Positions 7,072-15,566 of a stretch of DNA of 44,414 bases are shown here, piece after piece (within the stretch, counting starts at the first letter, position 1; every line of letters begins with the position of its first letter). The notes beneath the pieces were generated by a model. That model saw nothing but the letters and a program-made list of their open reading frames with translations. It was not told the DNA's origin and searched no databases. The stretch is from Nitrososphaerota archaeon (GTDB lineage: Archaea; Thermoproteota; Nitrososphaeria; Nitrososphaerales; Nitrosopumilaceae), in NCBI GenBank assembly GCA_021325615.1, contig JAJPGU010000024.1, positions 1 through 44,414 of the forward strand, read 5' to 3'. The translations under genes and the position numbers were made by a program.

Positions 7072-8232
7072 ATGGACGCGAAAACATTTTCGGCCGTGGT
7101 TGAACAGACAAGGAAGATTTTGAGGGAACACCCACTCTGCGACCACTGCATCGGCAGGATGTTTGCAGGGAATCTGGGCATGAAATCCCACAGGAGGCTT
7201 GGAAACAAAATCAGATCCAAACTCAAACAACACCCACCAAGGACCTGCTATGTCTGCAAGAATCTCATGTCCACCCTAGAACAGCAAGCAAAAAAAATGA
7301 TAGAGGCATCCAAGGACTACCAATTTTCTACGTTCCTAATAGGGGCCATCTTGCAGCCTTCAATCCATGATCGTGATGATTCGATACGCTCCAAATTCAG
7401 ACTTCGCGGGATTACCAGCATAAAAGGGGACGTTACCAGGGAACTTGGAAAAATTCTTTCGAGAAAAACCAGATCCGTAGTAGATTATCACAATCCTGAT
7501 ATCGTGTTTACAATGGACTTCAAAAAAGATTTTTGTGAAATAAAACCAAAAGCGCTGCTTTTGCAGGGCAGGTACACAAAACAAGTGAGGGACTTGCCCC
7601 AAAAACAAAAGCCTTGTGACCAATGCGAGGGAAGGGGGTGTTTTGTGTGCGATTTCCATGGGATCCGTGAATTTAACAGCGTGGAGGGGAAAGTTGCCAA
7701 ATTCTTCATAGAAAAATTCGGCGCACAACAGGCGAGGATCACGTGGATTGGTAGCGAGGATGAGTCAAGTCTTGTTCTTGGCAACGGGAGACCCTTTTTT
7801 GCAAAACTCGTAAACCCCCACAAAAGACAACTGCGCCTAGGCAAAAAAATAGACCTTCGAGGGGTATCAATACTGGGAATTAGGCCTATTAACAAAATCC
7901 CCTCCGATCCGGTGAGATTTCGTACCGTAGTTGAAATGAAAATTGAGGCTGAAAGGGATCTAGAGCCGGCACAACTTGGAAAACTGGCAAGTCTCGTGGA
8001 AAGGCCAGTTGTCCTCTATGAGGATTCGCACCACCACAAAAAATCGATCTACAGCATAAAGTTCAAACAGACCTCTGAGAACACACTCTCGGTAAAAATG
8101 GAGTCTGACGGTGGCTTGCCTCTAAAAAGGTTCGTGGCAGGGCATCAGGTCGAACCGAGCATTTCGAGCCTCCTTGAAACAAATTGCAGGTGCGCCCAGT
8201 TCGATTTTAACAAGATCATTACATCCAAATGA
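7072..8232 (+). CDS. pus10: tRNA pseudouridine synthase Pus10
   Basis: 386 aa, close to the family size. An N-terminal zinc module (C23xxC26 ... C59xxC62) and a THUMP-containing region are followed by a second Cys cluster CDQCEGRGCFVC (182-193) and the catalytic domain. The catalytic motif is GSEDESSLVLGNGRPF with catalytic Asp230. Archaeal Pus10 makes pseudouridine 55 (and 54) in the T-psi-C loop of tRNA. ATG 7072 matches the start of the zinc module. It stands alone, about 120 bp after dnaJ-fer and 207 bp before the surface-protein gene. Confidence 0.95.
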   Translation: MDAKTFSAVVEQTRKILREHPLCDHCIGRMFAGNLGMKSHRRLGNKIRSKLKQHPPRTCYVCKNLMSTLEQQAKKMIEASKDYQFSTFLIGAILQPSIHDRDDSIRSKFRLRGITSIKGDVTRELGKILSRKTRSVVDYHNPDIVFTMDFKKDFCEIKPKALLLQGRYTKQVRDLPQKQKPCDQCEGRGCFVCDFHGIREFNSVEGKVAKFFIEKFGAQQARITWIGSEDESSLVLGNGRPFFAKLVNPHKRQLRLGKKIDLRGVSILGIRPINKIPSDPVRFRTVVEMKIEAERDLEPAQLGKLASLVERPVVLYEDSHHHKKSIYSIKFKQTSENTLSVKMESDGGLPLKRFVAGHQVEPSISSLLETNCRCAQFDFNKIITSK

Positions 8233-8408
8233 ATCTGATGCTGTCTGCGATCCCAATCTGACCATGTATTAGGACAATAATTATAGAGAATTTATGCGCA
8301 ATTCTTTTAAATGATTAGTCGAAAAAATCGATGCAACATTGAAGGTACCACCTCCCTACGGAAAAGTCTTACATAAGGATCGACCGACGCCAAGAATAGG
8401 CCATACCT

Positions 8409-8426
8409 TTTTTATACGTACGGTAC
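8409..8426 (+). promoter_or_regulatory. Promoter of the polyQ surface protein: TATA box plus GTACGGTAC element
   Basis: TTTTTATAC at 8409-8417 is centred about 27 bp before GTG 8440. GTACGGTAC lies directly downstream at 8418-8426 and recurs in the promoters at 13.5 and 14.0 kb. TGAGGAGG at 8428-8435 looks like a Shine-Dalgarno sequence but is only 4 bp from the start codon and would lie at or before the predicted transcription start. Confidence 0.5.
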
Positions 8427-8439
8427 TTGAGGAGGCAAT

Positions 8440-11400
8440 GTGGCCCTGAACAAGAACCTGCTGGTGGCTCTAACCGTCCTATCTGCAACCTTGATCTTTT
8501 TCACGACATCAAATGCTTACGCAACCGATTTCATACTATCAAGCGATTCAGGAGGGAGGACCACATGCTTGGACTTGGGCGGAATCTGGAATTCTAGCGG
8601 GGGGCACATAGAATGCATTACTACCACAGATCTGGTTTTCAATAAAACCGATTCTGTAACTATAGGCTCTGACATTGTCCTGGTTAATAATGCGACTTTG
8701 ACCGATTCGGCGCCAATAATTAACATGGGGACCGTAATCAACAACGGGCAGCTTGATCTGGTGGGGAATGGCTCGGCAACTGATCAGGGTGGCACCATAA
8801 CCAATTTCGGAACGATATACAATAAGAAATCCTTCATTTCTACAGGGTCTTCTGGGGGTATCTCCAATGAGGGAACGGGAGTCTTGACAAACGAAGGTAC
8901 ATTGAGAATAGATAACTTTGTTGAAAACGGCGGTGGCACCATCCTGAACCAGAATGGAGCAAACATCGTAAATGACGGTATGATCGAAATGGACGGTGGA
9001 ACCTTTGCAAACTCCGGCACGGTCACTGGAAACGGCATGATGTCCATACCATCGGAGATTTCAAACTATACCTCTCTTGAAAATGCGGGCACGATAAGCC
9101 TGGTATCGGATACCGGTATAACACCTACGGCTACCCTGCTCCTGAAGGGTAGCACTACCCTTGAGGTGGGACAGGGGGCAAACCTGACCAATTCGGGGAA
9201 CCTTACAAACGAAGCCATGGTCACGAATTATGGAACCATCGACAACACTGGGTCCATAAAAAATCCTGGGACTGTGCAAAACAACTGTGGCTCCGAATTT
9301 GAAAACTCGGGCAAGATCCAAGGCGACCAGCCTATGGCAGAATGTCCGACCTCGTTGCTCCTCGAACCGGTACGGGCCTCATCTTCCCTGAAATCGTCAT
9401 TAACCATAGAGGCCATTATCTCATCAGCGGGTGGTCCTAAGTACGGGCCCGGAGGATCTGTGAACTTTGGCGATTCAAACGGAGGGGGCGTCTTTACTTC
9501 AAGTGTGTGCACTCATGAGGACAATGGTTCTCTTGTTTGTACTACGGAATACACCACTCCACCGGACGCAAAAACTTTAACCATGACTGCAAATTACACT
9601 GGGGATCTTGTTCATGATCCCTCAAGCGCCCAGACCAGCCTCGTTGTCAAGGCACTGACCAATACCACGATAACGGCTGCTGCCAATCCGGCCGTTTACG
9701 GGCAATATGCTGTCTTTAATGCCATAGTAAACCCGTCTTCCACAGGGACAGTGCAATTCCAGGTAGACGGTTCGGATCTTGGGAAGCCAGTAATCATCTC
9801 GGGAGGCAAGGCGACATTGGGCACATCCTCCATACCAGTAGGGATGCATGTAATCACCGCAATTTATTCGGGCGATTCCAGCTCGTTTCCAAGCACGGGT
9901 ATCGTGACAGAGACTGTCAACCAAGCAAACGTGGCGACGGTGCTATCATCTTCTAAGAATCCCTCCCCTCCAGGACAAACAGTAAAAATAACTGCTACGA
10001 TAAATGCTGCCTATCCGGGTTCCGGAGTACCTACTGGAAACGTTACCTTCTATGATGATGGGGTGGATGTTGGAACGGAGACCCTGTCAGGTAATTCGGC
10101 TTCTGTGTCAGTTTCTCCCTCGGGAGGTTCACATACCGTTACCGCGACATATTCTGGAGACGCCAATTTTGCCTCTGGATATTCTGGGCAACTTATGCAG
10201 ATGGTCACCCAAGGAAGCGCGGTGACAATATCTGCCCCACAAGATCCGGTTGTGGAAAATCAACCCATCGCGATAACTGCTTACGTCTCACCCGAGTCTG
10301 AAACTCAACTAATTCCTACCGGGAATGTCCAGTTCACAATAGATGGTTCAAATTTCGATTCTCCGGTGACCCTTTCCAATGCAATGGCATCTATTAACAC
10401 GACACTGTCGGCAGGAAATCATACCTTATCAGTAACCTATCTGGGTGATGGAAACTTTGTAGGAAGCACCTCTCAGGGGCTTACTCTACATGTAACTCAA
10501 CCAACCTCAATCACTGTTTCCTCTTCACCAAACCCGTCCAACGAGGGACAAAAGGTTTCTCTTGAGGCCAGCATCGCAACCGATTCGGGAGGCATGCCAT
10601 CGGGGACGGTAACTTTCTATGATGGAGCCTCGATAATTGGTACAAGCAATGTCCAAGGAGGTCAGGCGTCCTATGAAACATCCTCGTTACCAGTAGGAGA
10701 TAATGCAATCAGTGCATCTTATTCAGGAGATGGTTCCTTCGGCCCTAGCACCTCGAATTCGATAAGCCAACTGGTTAACCCAAGCGTACTCTTACCACAA
10801 AACTCCACCCTCACACAAAACATGACCTCTACACAACCGCCGCCCTTGCAACAGAACTCTTCTACCCTCCAGCCAGTGACCTCGCCTGCGCCCTCCCAGC
10901 AAAACTCATCCAGCACTCAATCAGTAACCCCGCCTCCTGCCACCAATCCTGGAGTCAACCCTTCCACCCCGCCAACTGATCCCCCTGCCCAACCACCGAA
11001 TGGCTCCTCGCCTGGACAGTCTTCCACGGGGACCCAATCTGATTCCGATCCGCAAGAAAACCCAACCCAGCAACCTGCAGGTGAAAAATGGCACCACTTT
11101 AATCACAAGCACGGTTGGCATTTTGATACACCAGGCGGCAATGAACCAGTTTCCTCCGGTGGAAATGTTCAGAATATAATGCTGCAGAGACAGGATTGGC
11201 AAATGTGGGGTCATGGGAATGGAAAATCCTATCTAAGCCAATCGTCCGACTCGTCATCAGCAGGATCACAGGAAAGGATTCAGCAACAGCAGCAGAACCA
11301 GCAGGCACAGCAACAGCAGCAGAACCAGCAGGCACAGCAACAGCAGCAGAACCAGCAGGCACAGCAACAGCAGCAGAACCAGCAGGCACAGCAACAGGCA

Positions 11401-11862
11401 TGGCATGGACATGGGAGGAATAACAAAGCAGAACAACAGTGGCAACTGTCTTTCGAGAACTGGAAGGAACAAGATCGACAAGATTTGTCTCAAAGAGAAA
11501 GTCAGATTCAACAGGAGCAACAAAACCACCAGCAACAACAGCAACAACAGCAACAACAACAGCAACAACAGCAACAACAACAGCAACAACAACAGCAACA
11601 ACAACAGCAACAACAACAGCAACAACAACAGCAACAAAAGCAGCAACAACAGCAGCAACAACAGCAGCAACAGCAACAACAGCAGCAACAACAGCAACAA
11701 CAGCAGCAGCAACAGCAACAACAGCAGCAACAGCAACAACAGCAGCAACAGCAGCAGCAGTCAACACCGCAATCCCAGGGCTTCTGGGGTTCAGGGGGTT
11801 CGTGGAGCCACGGTAATGAGGATCATGGACAACAACGAGGTCATGGCCATGGGCGGGGTTAG
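8440..11862 (+). CDS. Secreted Ig-repeat protein with a C-terminal polyglutamine region, 1140 aa
   Basis: Signal peptide at residues 1-28 (hydrophobic core LVALTVLSATLIFF, cleavage near AYA-TDF). Residues 60-300 are beta-helix-like repeats of GTI.N.GT / NSG type. Residues about 305-780 hold five Ig-like units of the bacterial Big_3_5 type, each ending near YSGD or YTGD. A Pro/Ser/Thr/Gln linker (785-890) is followed by a His-rich patch (WHHFNHKHGWHF), four copies of QQQQQNQQA (948-983), a polyQ tract (1031-1107: 36 Gln, one Lys, 40 Gln) and a His/Gly tail. No membrane anchor follows, so it is probably released or held in the cell wall. Role inferred: adhesion, matrix formation or metal binding. 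GTG 8440 is chosen because the ATG at 8438 meets a stop at once. Confidence 0.9.
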   Translation: MALNKNLLVALTVLSATLIFFTTSNAYATDFILSSDSGGRTTCLDLGGIWNSSGGHIECITTTDLVFNKTDSVTIGSDIVLVNNATLTDSAPIINMGTVINNGQLDLVGNGSATDQGGTITNFGTIYNKKSFISTGSSGGISNEGTGVLTNEGTLRIDNFVENGGGTILNQNGANIVNDGMIEMDGGTFANSGTVTGNGMMSIPSEISNYTSLENAGTISLVSDTGITPTATLLLKGSTTLEVGQGANLTNSGNLTNEAMVTNYGTIDNTGSIKNPGTVQNNCGSEFENSGKIQGDQPMAECPTSLLLEPVRASSSLKSSLTIEAIISSAGGPKYGPGGSVNFGDSNGGGVFTSSVCTHEDNGSLVCTTEYTTPPDAKTLTMTANYTGDLVHDPSSAQTSLVVKALTNTTITAAANPAVYGQYAVFNAIVNPSSTGTVQFQVDGSDLGKPVIISGGKATLGTSSIPVGMHVITAIYSGDSSSFPSTGIVTETVNQANVATVLSSSKNPSPPGQTVKITATINAAYPGSGVPTGNVTFYDDGVDVGTETLSGNSASVSVSPSGGSHTVTATYSGDANFASGYSGQLMQMVTQGSAVTISAPQDPVVENQPIAITAYVSPESETQLIPTGNVQFTIDGSNFDSPVTLSNAMASINTTLSAGNHTLSVTYLGDGNFVGSTSQGLTLHVTQPTSITVSSSPNPSNEGQKVSLEASIATDSGGMPSGTVTFYDGASIIGTSNVQGGQASYETSSLPVGDNAISASYSGDGSFGPSTSNSISQLVNPSVLLPQNSTLTQNMTSTQPPPLQQNSSTLQPVTSPAPSQQNSSSTQSVTPPPATNPGVNPSTPPTDPPAQPPNGSSPGQSSTGTQSDSDPQENPTQQPAGEKWHHFNHKHGWHFDTPGGNEPVSSGGNVQNIMLQRQDWQMWGHGNGKSYLSQSSDSSSAGSQERIQQQQQNQQAQQQQQNQQAQQQQQNQQAQQQQQNQQAQQQAWHGHGRNNKAEQQWQLSFENWKEQDRQDLSQRESQIQQEQQNHQQQQQQQQQQQQQQQQQQQQQQQQQQQQQQQQQQQQKQQQQQQQQQQQQQQQQQQQQQQQQQQQQQQQQQQQQQQQQSTPQSQGFWGSGGSWSHGNEDHGQQRGHGHGRG
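11281..11388 (+). repeat. Four perfect 27-bp tandem repeats
   Basis: Four units at 11281, 11308, 11335 and 11362 are identical at every base and encode QQQQQNQQA. A 12-bp partial unit follows. Perfect identity including synonymous positions indicates recent expansion by slippage or recombination. Confidence 0.95.
11530..11760 (+). repeat. CAG/CAA microsatellite encoding polyglutamine
   Basis: 77 consecutive codons, all CAA or CAG except one AAG (11638-11640). The first part is mainly a CAG-CAA-CAA-CAA pattern; after the Lys codon it changes to CAG-rich blocks. The antisense strand gives long Leu, Val or Ala frames that are not genes. Confidence 0.95.
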
Positions 11863-11898
11863 TGTGACTAATAAGAAATTTATCTATCCAGAGGCTAG

Positions 11899-12984
11899 AT
11901 GGGTAAAAGCATGAAAAAAATAATGATGTTTTCAATTTTAGTATTGCTGATTCTTTGGTTCAGCACAAGCCAACCTGGATATGGAACCACTTCTCAAAGC
12001 TCCTCAATTCCCGGGGTGGTGAAGGCGGACGCCAGAAACTGGGTCAATGGTCAGATTGGCGACAATCAATTCCTGACTATGCTTCAACAACTGGTGGACA
12101 ATGGCACTCTCGCTTTGGCGACGCCCCAAATTCACGTCTCAACAATCCCCGCCAATACAAACATGAACTGTACCAGCGCTCCCTCGCCTGGCATAAATTG
12201 GAGCGGCTGCGATCTTTCGGGTAGGAATTTATCCAAGGCAAACTTGGGTGGTGCAGATCTCTCAGGGGCCATCCTTAAGGGAGCGAACCTATCAAAGGCG
12301 AATCTCTCCGGTGCAGACCTCTCCGGAGCCAACCTCTACGGTGCAACCCTGTCTGGGGCAAACCTCCAAGAAACAAAATTTTACGGTACCAATTTCCAAA
12401 ATGCTAACTTGAACGGAGCGTTGTTATCCGAAGCAAAGCTTGCAGGCGCGAATCTAGATAACGCAAATCTATCCGGAGCCAATCTCGCCTTTGAAAGCCT
12501 CGTTGACGTAAAGCTCCATAATACCAATCTCAGTAACTCGGATCTTTCGGGGGCCGACTTGAGCAGGGCGTACATTGCAGGGGCTAAGCTGACAAATGGC
12601 CGGTTCTATGGTACCAACTTCTTCGGGGCAAACCTCCAGGGAACTGATCTCTCGAACTCGGAACTTGCAGGGGCAAACTTTTTCAATGCAAATCTTGCAG
12701 GTGCAAACCTTTCCTCCTCTGATCTTCCCGACGTGAACCTCTCTTTTGCAGATCTTACAGGATCTACCCTTTCCGGAGCCAGCTTGGTAGACTCAAAGAT
12801 GACTTGGGCAAAAATCGCAGATGCCAAACTGGAAGGTGCTGACCTTTCAGGGACAGACCTGAGCAATTCCGATTTGACCGGAGCAGACCTGAAAAATGCT
12901 GACATGTCAGATGCAAAGCTTGACAACGCGAAACTGTACAATACCATTAGGCTCTGCTTGAACAACCCGATATGCCTTCAGTAA
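11899..12984 (+). CDS. Secreted pentapeptide-repeat protein
   Basis: 361 aa. A signal peptide (basic start MGKSMKKIMM, hydrophobic ILVLLILWF, cleavage near residue 30) precedes a 50-residue segment, then about 50 pentapeptides of the A(D/N)LxX type from residue about 87 to 352 (ANLSG, ADLSG, TNFQN). This fold is a right-handed quadrilateral beta-helix. Only two Cys pairs, one at each end of the helix (about residues 82/95 and near the C-terminus), could make capping disulfides. It follows the polyQ protein by 36 bp, so co-expression at the cell surface is likely. Binding partner unknown. Either ATG 11899 or 11911 can be the start. Confidence 0.9.
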   Translation: MGKSMKKIMMFSILVLLILWFSTSQPGYGTTSQSSSIPGVVKADARNWVNGQIGDNQFLTMLQQLVDNGTLALATPQIHVSTIPANTNMNCTSAPSPGINWSGCDLSGRNLSKANLGGADLSGAILKGANLSKANLSGADLSGANLYGATLSGANLQETKFYGTNFQNANLNGALLSEAKLAGANLDNANLSGANLAFESLVDVKLHNTNLSNSDLSGADLSRAYIAGAKLTNGRFYGTNFFGANLQGTDLSNSELAGANFFNANLAGANLSSSDLPDVNLSFADLTGSTLSGASLVDSKMTWAKIADAKLEGADLSGTDLSNSDLTGADLKNADMSDAKLDNAKLYNTIRLCLNNPICLQ

Positions 12985-13056
12985 TGTGCTGTTCTTGATA
13001 TCTAAATCTGCGAATGCTTCAAAAACGATTTTAAATCAAACCGATGAGAAATCGAA

Positions 13057-13449
13057 ATGATGGAATCAATAACTGAAACATGCGTCGTTCAGGCCTCCAA
13101 GGAAGACGTCTTCAATTTCCTCTCAGACATTAAAAATCTCCCAGATTGGAGCACACAATTTGTCAAGAAACTATTTGTAGTGGGCGAAAAATACAAGGCG
13201 ATCACACCACTGGGGGATGTCTTCGTTAGGATCGACGCCATGCCTTTGGCAGGACTCATCGACATCTATGCAGGCCCAACGGAACAAAATATGAGGCCTG
13301 CGTATCTAAGAGTAATCCGGTTTGATGATGCCACTACAGGTGTTATGTTTACCTTCTTCAGGTGGGATGAAACGGATGACAAGTCTTGGAAGGCCTTTGG
13401 GGAATGGATAAAGATCGAGGTAGGCAACATAAAGAGGCTTTTTTCCTAG
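13057..13449 (+). CDS. SRPBCC (START-like) domain protein
   Basis: 130 aa. It begins with the family pattern of a strand, then KEDVFNFLSDIKNLPDWS, the helix-loop opening of SRPBCC/polyketide-cyclase-like folds that bind hydrophobic ligands in a deep pocket. A C-terminal helix (WKAFGEWIKIEVGNIKRLF) is the expected pocket lid. Ligand and reaction unknown. ATG 13057 lies about 25 bp after TTTTAAATC, suggesting a leaderless transcript; the adjacent ATG 13060 is equally possible. Confidence 0.75.
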   Translation: MMESITETCVVQASKEDVFNFLSDIKNLPDWSTQFVKKLFVVGEKYKAITPLGDVFVRIDAMPLAGLIDIYAGPTEQNMRPAYLRVIRFDDATTGVMFTFFRWDETDDKSWKAFGEWIKIEVGNIKRLFS

Positions 13450-13495
13450 GAATATGCATGTTTTTAATCATACACAATTAAATATTTGATATAGG

Positions 13496-13504
13496 GTACG
13501 GTAC
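13496..13504. promoter_or_regulatory. GTACGGTAC element, second copy
   Basis: Located between an AT-rich box (TTAAATATTT at 13479-13488) and the ATG at 13516. It is the same 9-mer as at 8418 and 14019. Confidence 0.4.
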
Positions 13505-13515
13505 CTCGTAGTTTA

Positions 13516-13974
13516 ATGATTGTAAATTGTCCCGACTGCAACAAGCCTCTCATAGAGTTTGATATCGGTTCAGGAAATTACCACTGTGCTAACCCAAAAT
13601 GCAACTTCCAATACATCGAGATAATGTCGGGAAAGCAGCACAGGAAGAGCATAACGGTTGAAGAAACGGGATCTGAATTTGATAGCCTGGACCGGAAACC
13701 AAAGCGCATACTTGTGGGCCTGGCGATCGAAAGCTCCCTCCTCAACATGGGGCATTCAATATTTGATAAGGTCACCTCAAAATTGAGGGAAGACTATGAC
13801 GCAAGCGTCTTTGACTGCCTTGATAATCCCCAATATCTGAAACGAATACTTGACCGAAATTTCAACAAAAATGTTGGCGAAGTCGTGGTCAAGTCCATTA
13901 AAACGGTTCTGGGCGAGTTTGCCTATTATGAATCAGTGAGGGAATTCCTGCACCATCTGGCGGAAGAGAATTAA
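13516..13974 (+). CDS. Hypothetical zinc-ribbon protein, 152 aa
   Basis: The N-terminus is a zinc ribbon (CPDC at residues 5-8, CANPKC at 28-33). After a charged linker, a helical domain follows (residues 65-152) with VKSIKTVLGEFAYYESVREFLHHLAEE at the end. No enzyme motif is recognised. ATG 13516 begins right at the ribbon. It has its own promoter and may share regulation with the polyQ protein and the next small gene through the GTACGGTAC element. Confidence 0.7.
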   Translation: MIVNCPDCNKPLIEFDIGSGNYHCANPKCNFQYIEIMSGKQHRKSITVEETGSEFDSLDRKPKRILVGLAIESSLLNMGHSIFDKVTSKLREDYDASVFDCLDNPQYLKRILDRNFNKNVGEVVVKSIKTVLGEFAYYESVREFLHHLAEEN

Positions 13975-14018
13975 TTGCCAAAACTTGGCAAATATGACGT
14001 GGAATTATCACAGAACTG

Positions 14019-14041
14019 GTACGGTACATAATTTTTTATAC
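14019..14041 (+). promoter_or_regulatory. GTACGGTAC element (third copy) and TATA box
   Basis: GTACGGTAC at 14019-14027 is followed by TTTTTTATACC near 14032-14042. The TATA centre is about 19-28 bp before the two possible starts (14056, 14065). Here the element lies upstream of TATA, unlike the other two copies. Confidence 0.45.
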
Positions 14042-14055
14042 CTCGCAGGTCCCAT

Positions 14056-14319
14056 ATGCATGAAATGCGCACAGCAGGCGAATACGAACTCATGGGATCG
14101 AAAACGGAGGGTTTGCCTTTCAGGCATGCATCTGATGGGGCGGCAGGCCGGACTCCAGAGGATTTGATACCAGTTCTTTTTGAAATGGCCAAATCTGTCA
14201 TGAGATTGAGATGCGCCATGGTGAGGGGAGAGCCAGGTTCAAACCTGTCGGAGGAACTGCCGGTCCTCGAGTCGGCCGTCGAGAAGATGGCCCTTAAAAT
14301 CGAGACTTTGAGAGGCTAG
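14056..14319 (+). CDS. Hypothetical small protein, 87 aa
   Basis: No family recognised. The C-terminal 50 residues look helical (PEDLIPVLFEMAKSVMRLRCAMVRG, then LPVLESAVEKMALKIETL), perhaps a helical hairpin that oligomerises. No signal peptide. ATG 14056 is the longest start; ATG 14065 better fits the TATA spacing for a leaderless transcript. It has a clear promoter with the GTACGGTAC element. Confidence 0.5.
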   Translation: MHEMRTAGEYELMGSKTEGLPFRHASDGAAGRTPEDLIPVLFEMAKSVMRLRCAMVRGEPGSNLSEELPVLESAVEKMALKIETLRG

Positions 14320-14431
14320 ACCCCTTTTGCCCCGCTTTCCCCTGTAGTTTCCATCTGAGTGAAAATTCTACAAAAAATTTCTATAAAATTTCCACGAAGA
14401 ACTTATCAAAAAGGTCAAATGCAGTATAGCA

Positions 14432-14584
14432 ATGCCACGCAAAGAATACAAGACAATCACGGTAAAACAGCAGACTTTCACCAAGTTCCTGAGAGCCGTG
14501 CGTAGCGCAAAGAGGGCAAACCCTGAGATGGACAACAGCATCTTTCTTGAGAAACTACTGGAATCGCACAAGAAGCGAAGCTGA
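14432..14584 (+). CDS. Small basic protein, ribbon-helix-helix-like, 50 aa
   Basis: Starts at ATG 14432 with MPRKEYKTITVKQQTF. A short beta strand (YKTITVKQ) is followed by two helices (TFTKFLRAVRSAKRANP and DNSIFLEKLLESHKK), the layout of ribbon-helix-helix DNA-binding proteins such as small archaeal repressors. About a quarter of the residues are basic. CTATAAAATT near 14381-14390 may be the TATA box, giving a short leader. Target unknown; no toxin gene lies alongside, so an antitoxin role is not suggested. Confidence 0.6.
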   Translation: MPRKEYKTITVKQQTFTKFLRAVRSAKRANPEMDNSIFLEKLLESHKKRS

Positions 14585-14687
14585 CGTGCCGCCTTGAAGG
14601 TTACCCGAGTTTGAGAAACCCTCCGTTAGGCAACCCCTGCGTATGTGATATCAAGGTTTTATTAAGGTCGGATTCAAGCTTTTTTGA

Positions 14688-15392
14688 TTGGATCCGCTGC
14701 AAAAGGTTCACGAGGCTTTCAAAAACGGAATTTTGACCGAAAAGGTTCATTCCCTGATAACAGAGAGGTTTGCAATCGTACTTGACGGGATTTCAAGGAT
14801 TGAAAAGGCATCGGGGATAAACTTTCCTCTTGCCTACGTCGAGCCGTCGGTTGTAATCTCCCAACCAACAGGGTCGTTTGACTATGGCATATTTTTTGCA
14901 AGGACGATACCAGTAGTTTCGAACCAAAAGGTCGAGATAATAATCCAGATTACGGCGCCCCTTGTTGCCTATGGGTTGAAGGGGACGATACATGCCATCC
15001 TCGCACATGAATTCCTGCACTACCTTGAGCTCATGAAACGAATGTCCAAGATGGAAATTGTCTCAGACGAGGTGTCGGGAAACCTTTTTGAAAGCATGTA
15101 TGCCGACACGACGAGGCTATTTGAGCCAAGGGCGGTATTTGACGACAAAACGCTACTTCTGCATATTACCAAGAAATTCCCCGAAGGATTCAGGGATTAC
15201 AAACTGGAGGACAAGGTCCTGAAAAACTGGATTCAAAAAAAACTGCCTGCGATAAACATAGCACTTGACAGTAACGTGGTCAAGATTCCAGCGGATGTGC
15301 TTGCCAGAACCAAGATCGACCCATCATTAGCCCACAAACTCGTCCAAATAGAGTATAGGGCATCCAAACTTCGAAAAAAGAAGTTGTACTGA
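14688..15392 (+). CDS. HEXXH-motif putative metallopeptidase-like protein
   Basis: 234 aa. The centre holds AHEFLHYLELM, a zincin HEXXH signature (His-Glu-Phe-Leu-His, about residues 106-110) after a hydrophobic strand/helix; a downstream acidic segment (MEIVSDEVSGNLFESMY) may supply the third ligand. No signal peptide, so it acts inside the cell. No specific peptidase family is recognised. The TTG start at 14688 lies about 28 bp after TTTTATTAA. It ends against rps27ae, which runs the other way. Confidence 0.7.
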   Translation: MDPLQKVHEAFKNGILTEKVHSLITERFAIVLDGISRIEKASGINFPLAYVEPSVVISQPTGSFDYGIFFARTIPVVSNQKVEIIIQITAPLVAYGLKGTIHAILAHEFLHYLELMKRMSKMEIVSDEVSGNLFESMYADTTRLFEPRAVFDDKTLLLHITKKFPEGFRDYKLEDKVLKNWIQKKLPAINIALDSNVVKIPADVLARTKIDPSLAHKLVQIEYRASKLRKKKLY

Positions 15393-15566
15393 CTATTTTG
15401 TAAATTCCGTGTATCCGCACTTGCCGCAGGTTCGTCTGTCCTTGTGCTCTGACATAAATACGCCCTTGCCGCATCGTGAGCATTCTTTTTTTGCCTTTTC
15501 TGCCTTTTCACCCTTCACGTTATAGTACTTGTAAACGGACGGGCTGGACCCTTTCTTGCCTGCCAT
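15393..15566 (-). CDS. rps27ae: 30S ribosomal protein S27ae
   Basis: 57 aa. A basic N-terminus (MAGKKGSSPSVYKYYNVKG) precedes the zinc ribbon C-SRC-G ... C-GKC-G (Cys 29, 32, 47, 50), typical of archaeal S27ae without the eukaryotic ubiquitin part. Its ATG overlaps the stop of rps24e by one base (TAATG), so both are translated from one mRNA. In archaea these two genes are commonly adjacent. Confidence 0.93.
   Translation of the reverse strand: MAGKKGSSPSVYKYYNVKGEKAEKAKKECSRCGKGVFMSEHKDRRTCGKCGYTEFTK

Noticed and set aside
11405-11914. Plus-strand Asn/Ser- and Thr/Ala-rich frames in the repeat region
   Set aside because: Out-of-frame readings of the same microsatellite; the polyQ frame is continuous with the signal peptide and Ig domains.
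11099-11935. Long minus-strand frames opposite the polyQ region (poly-Val/Ala and poly-Leu)
   Set aside because: They only mirror the CAG/CAA repeats; no start signals, domains or sensible composition.
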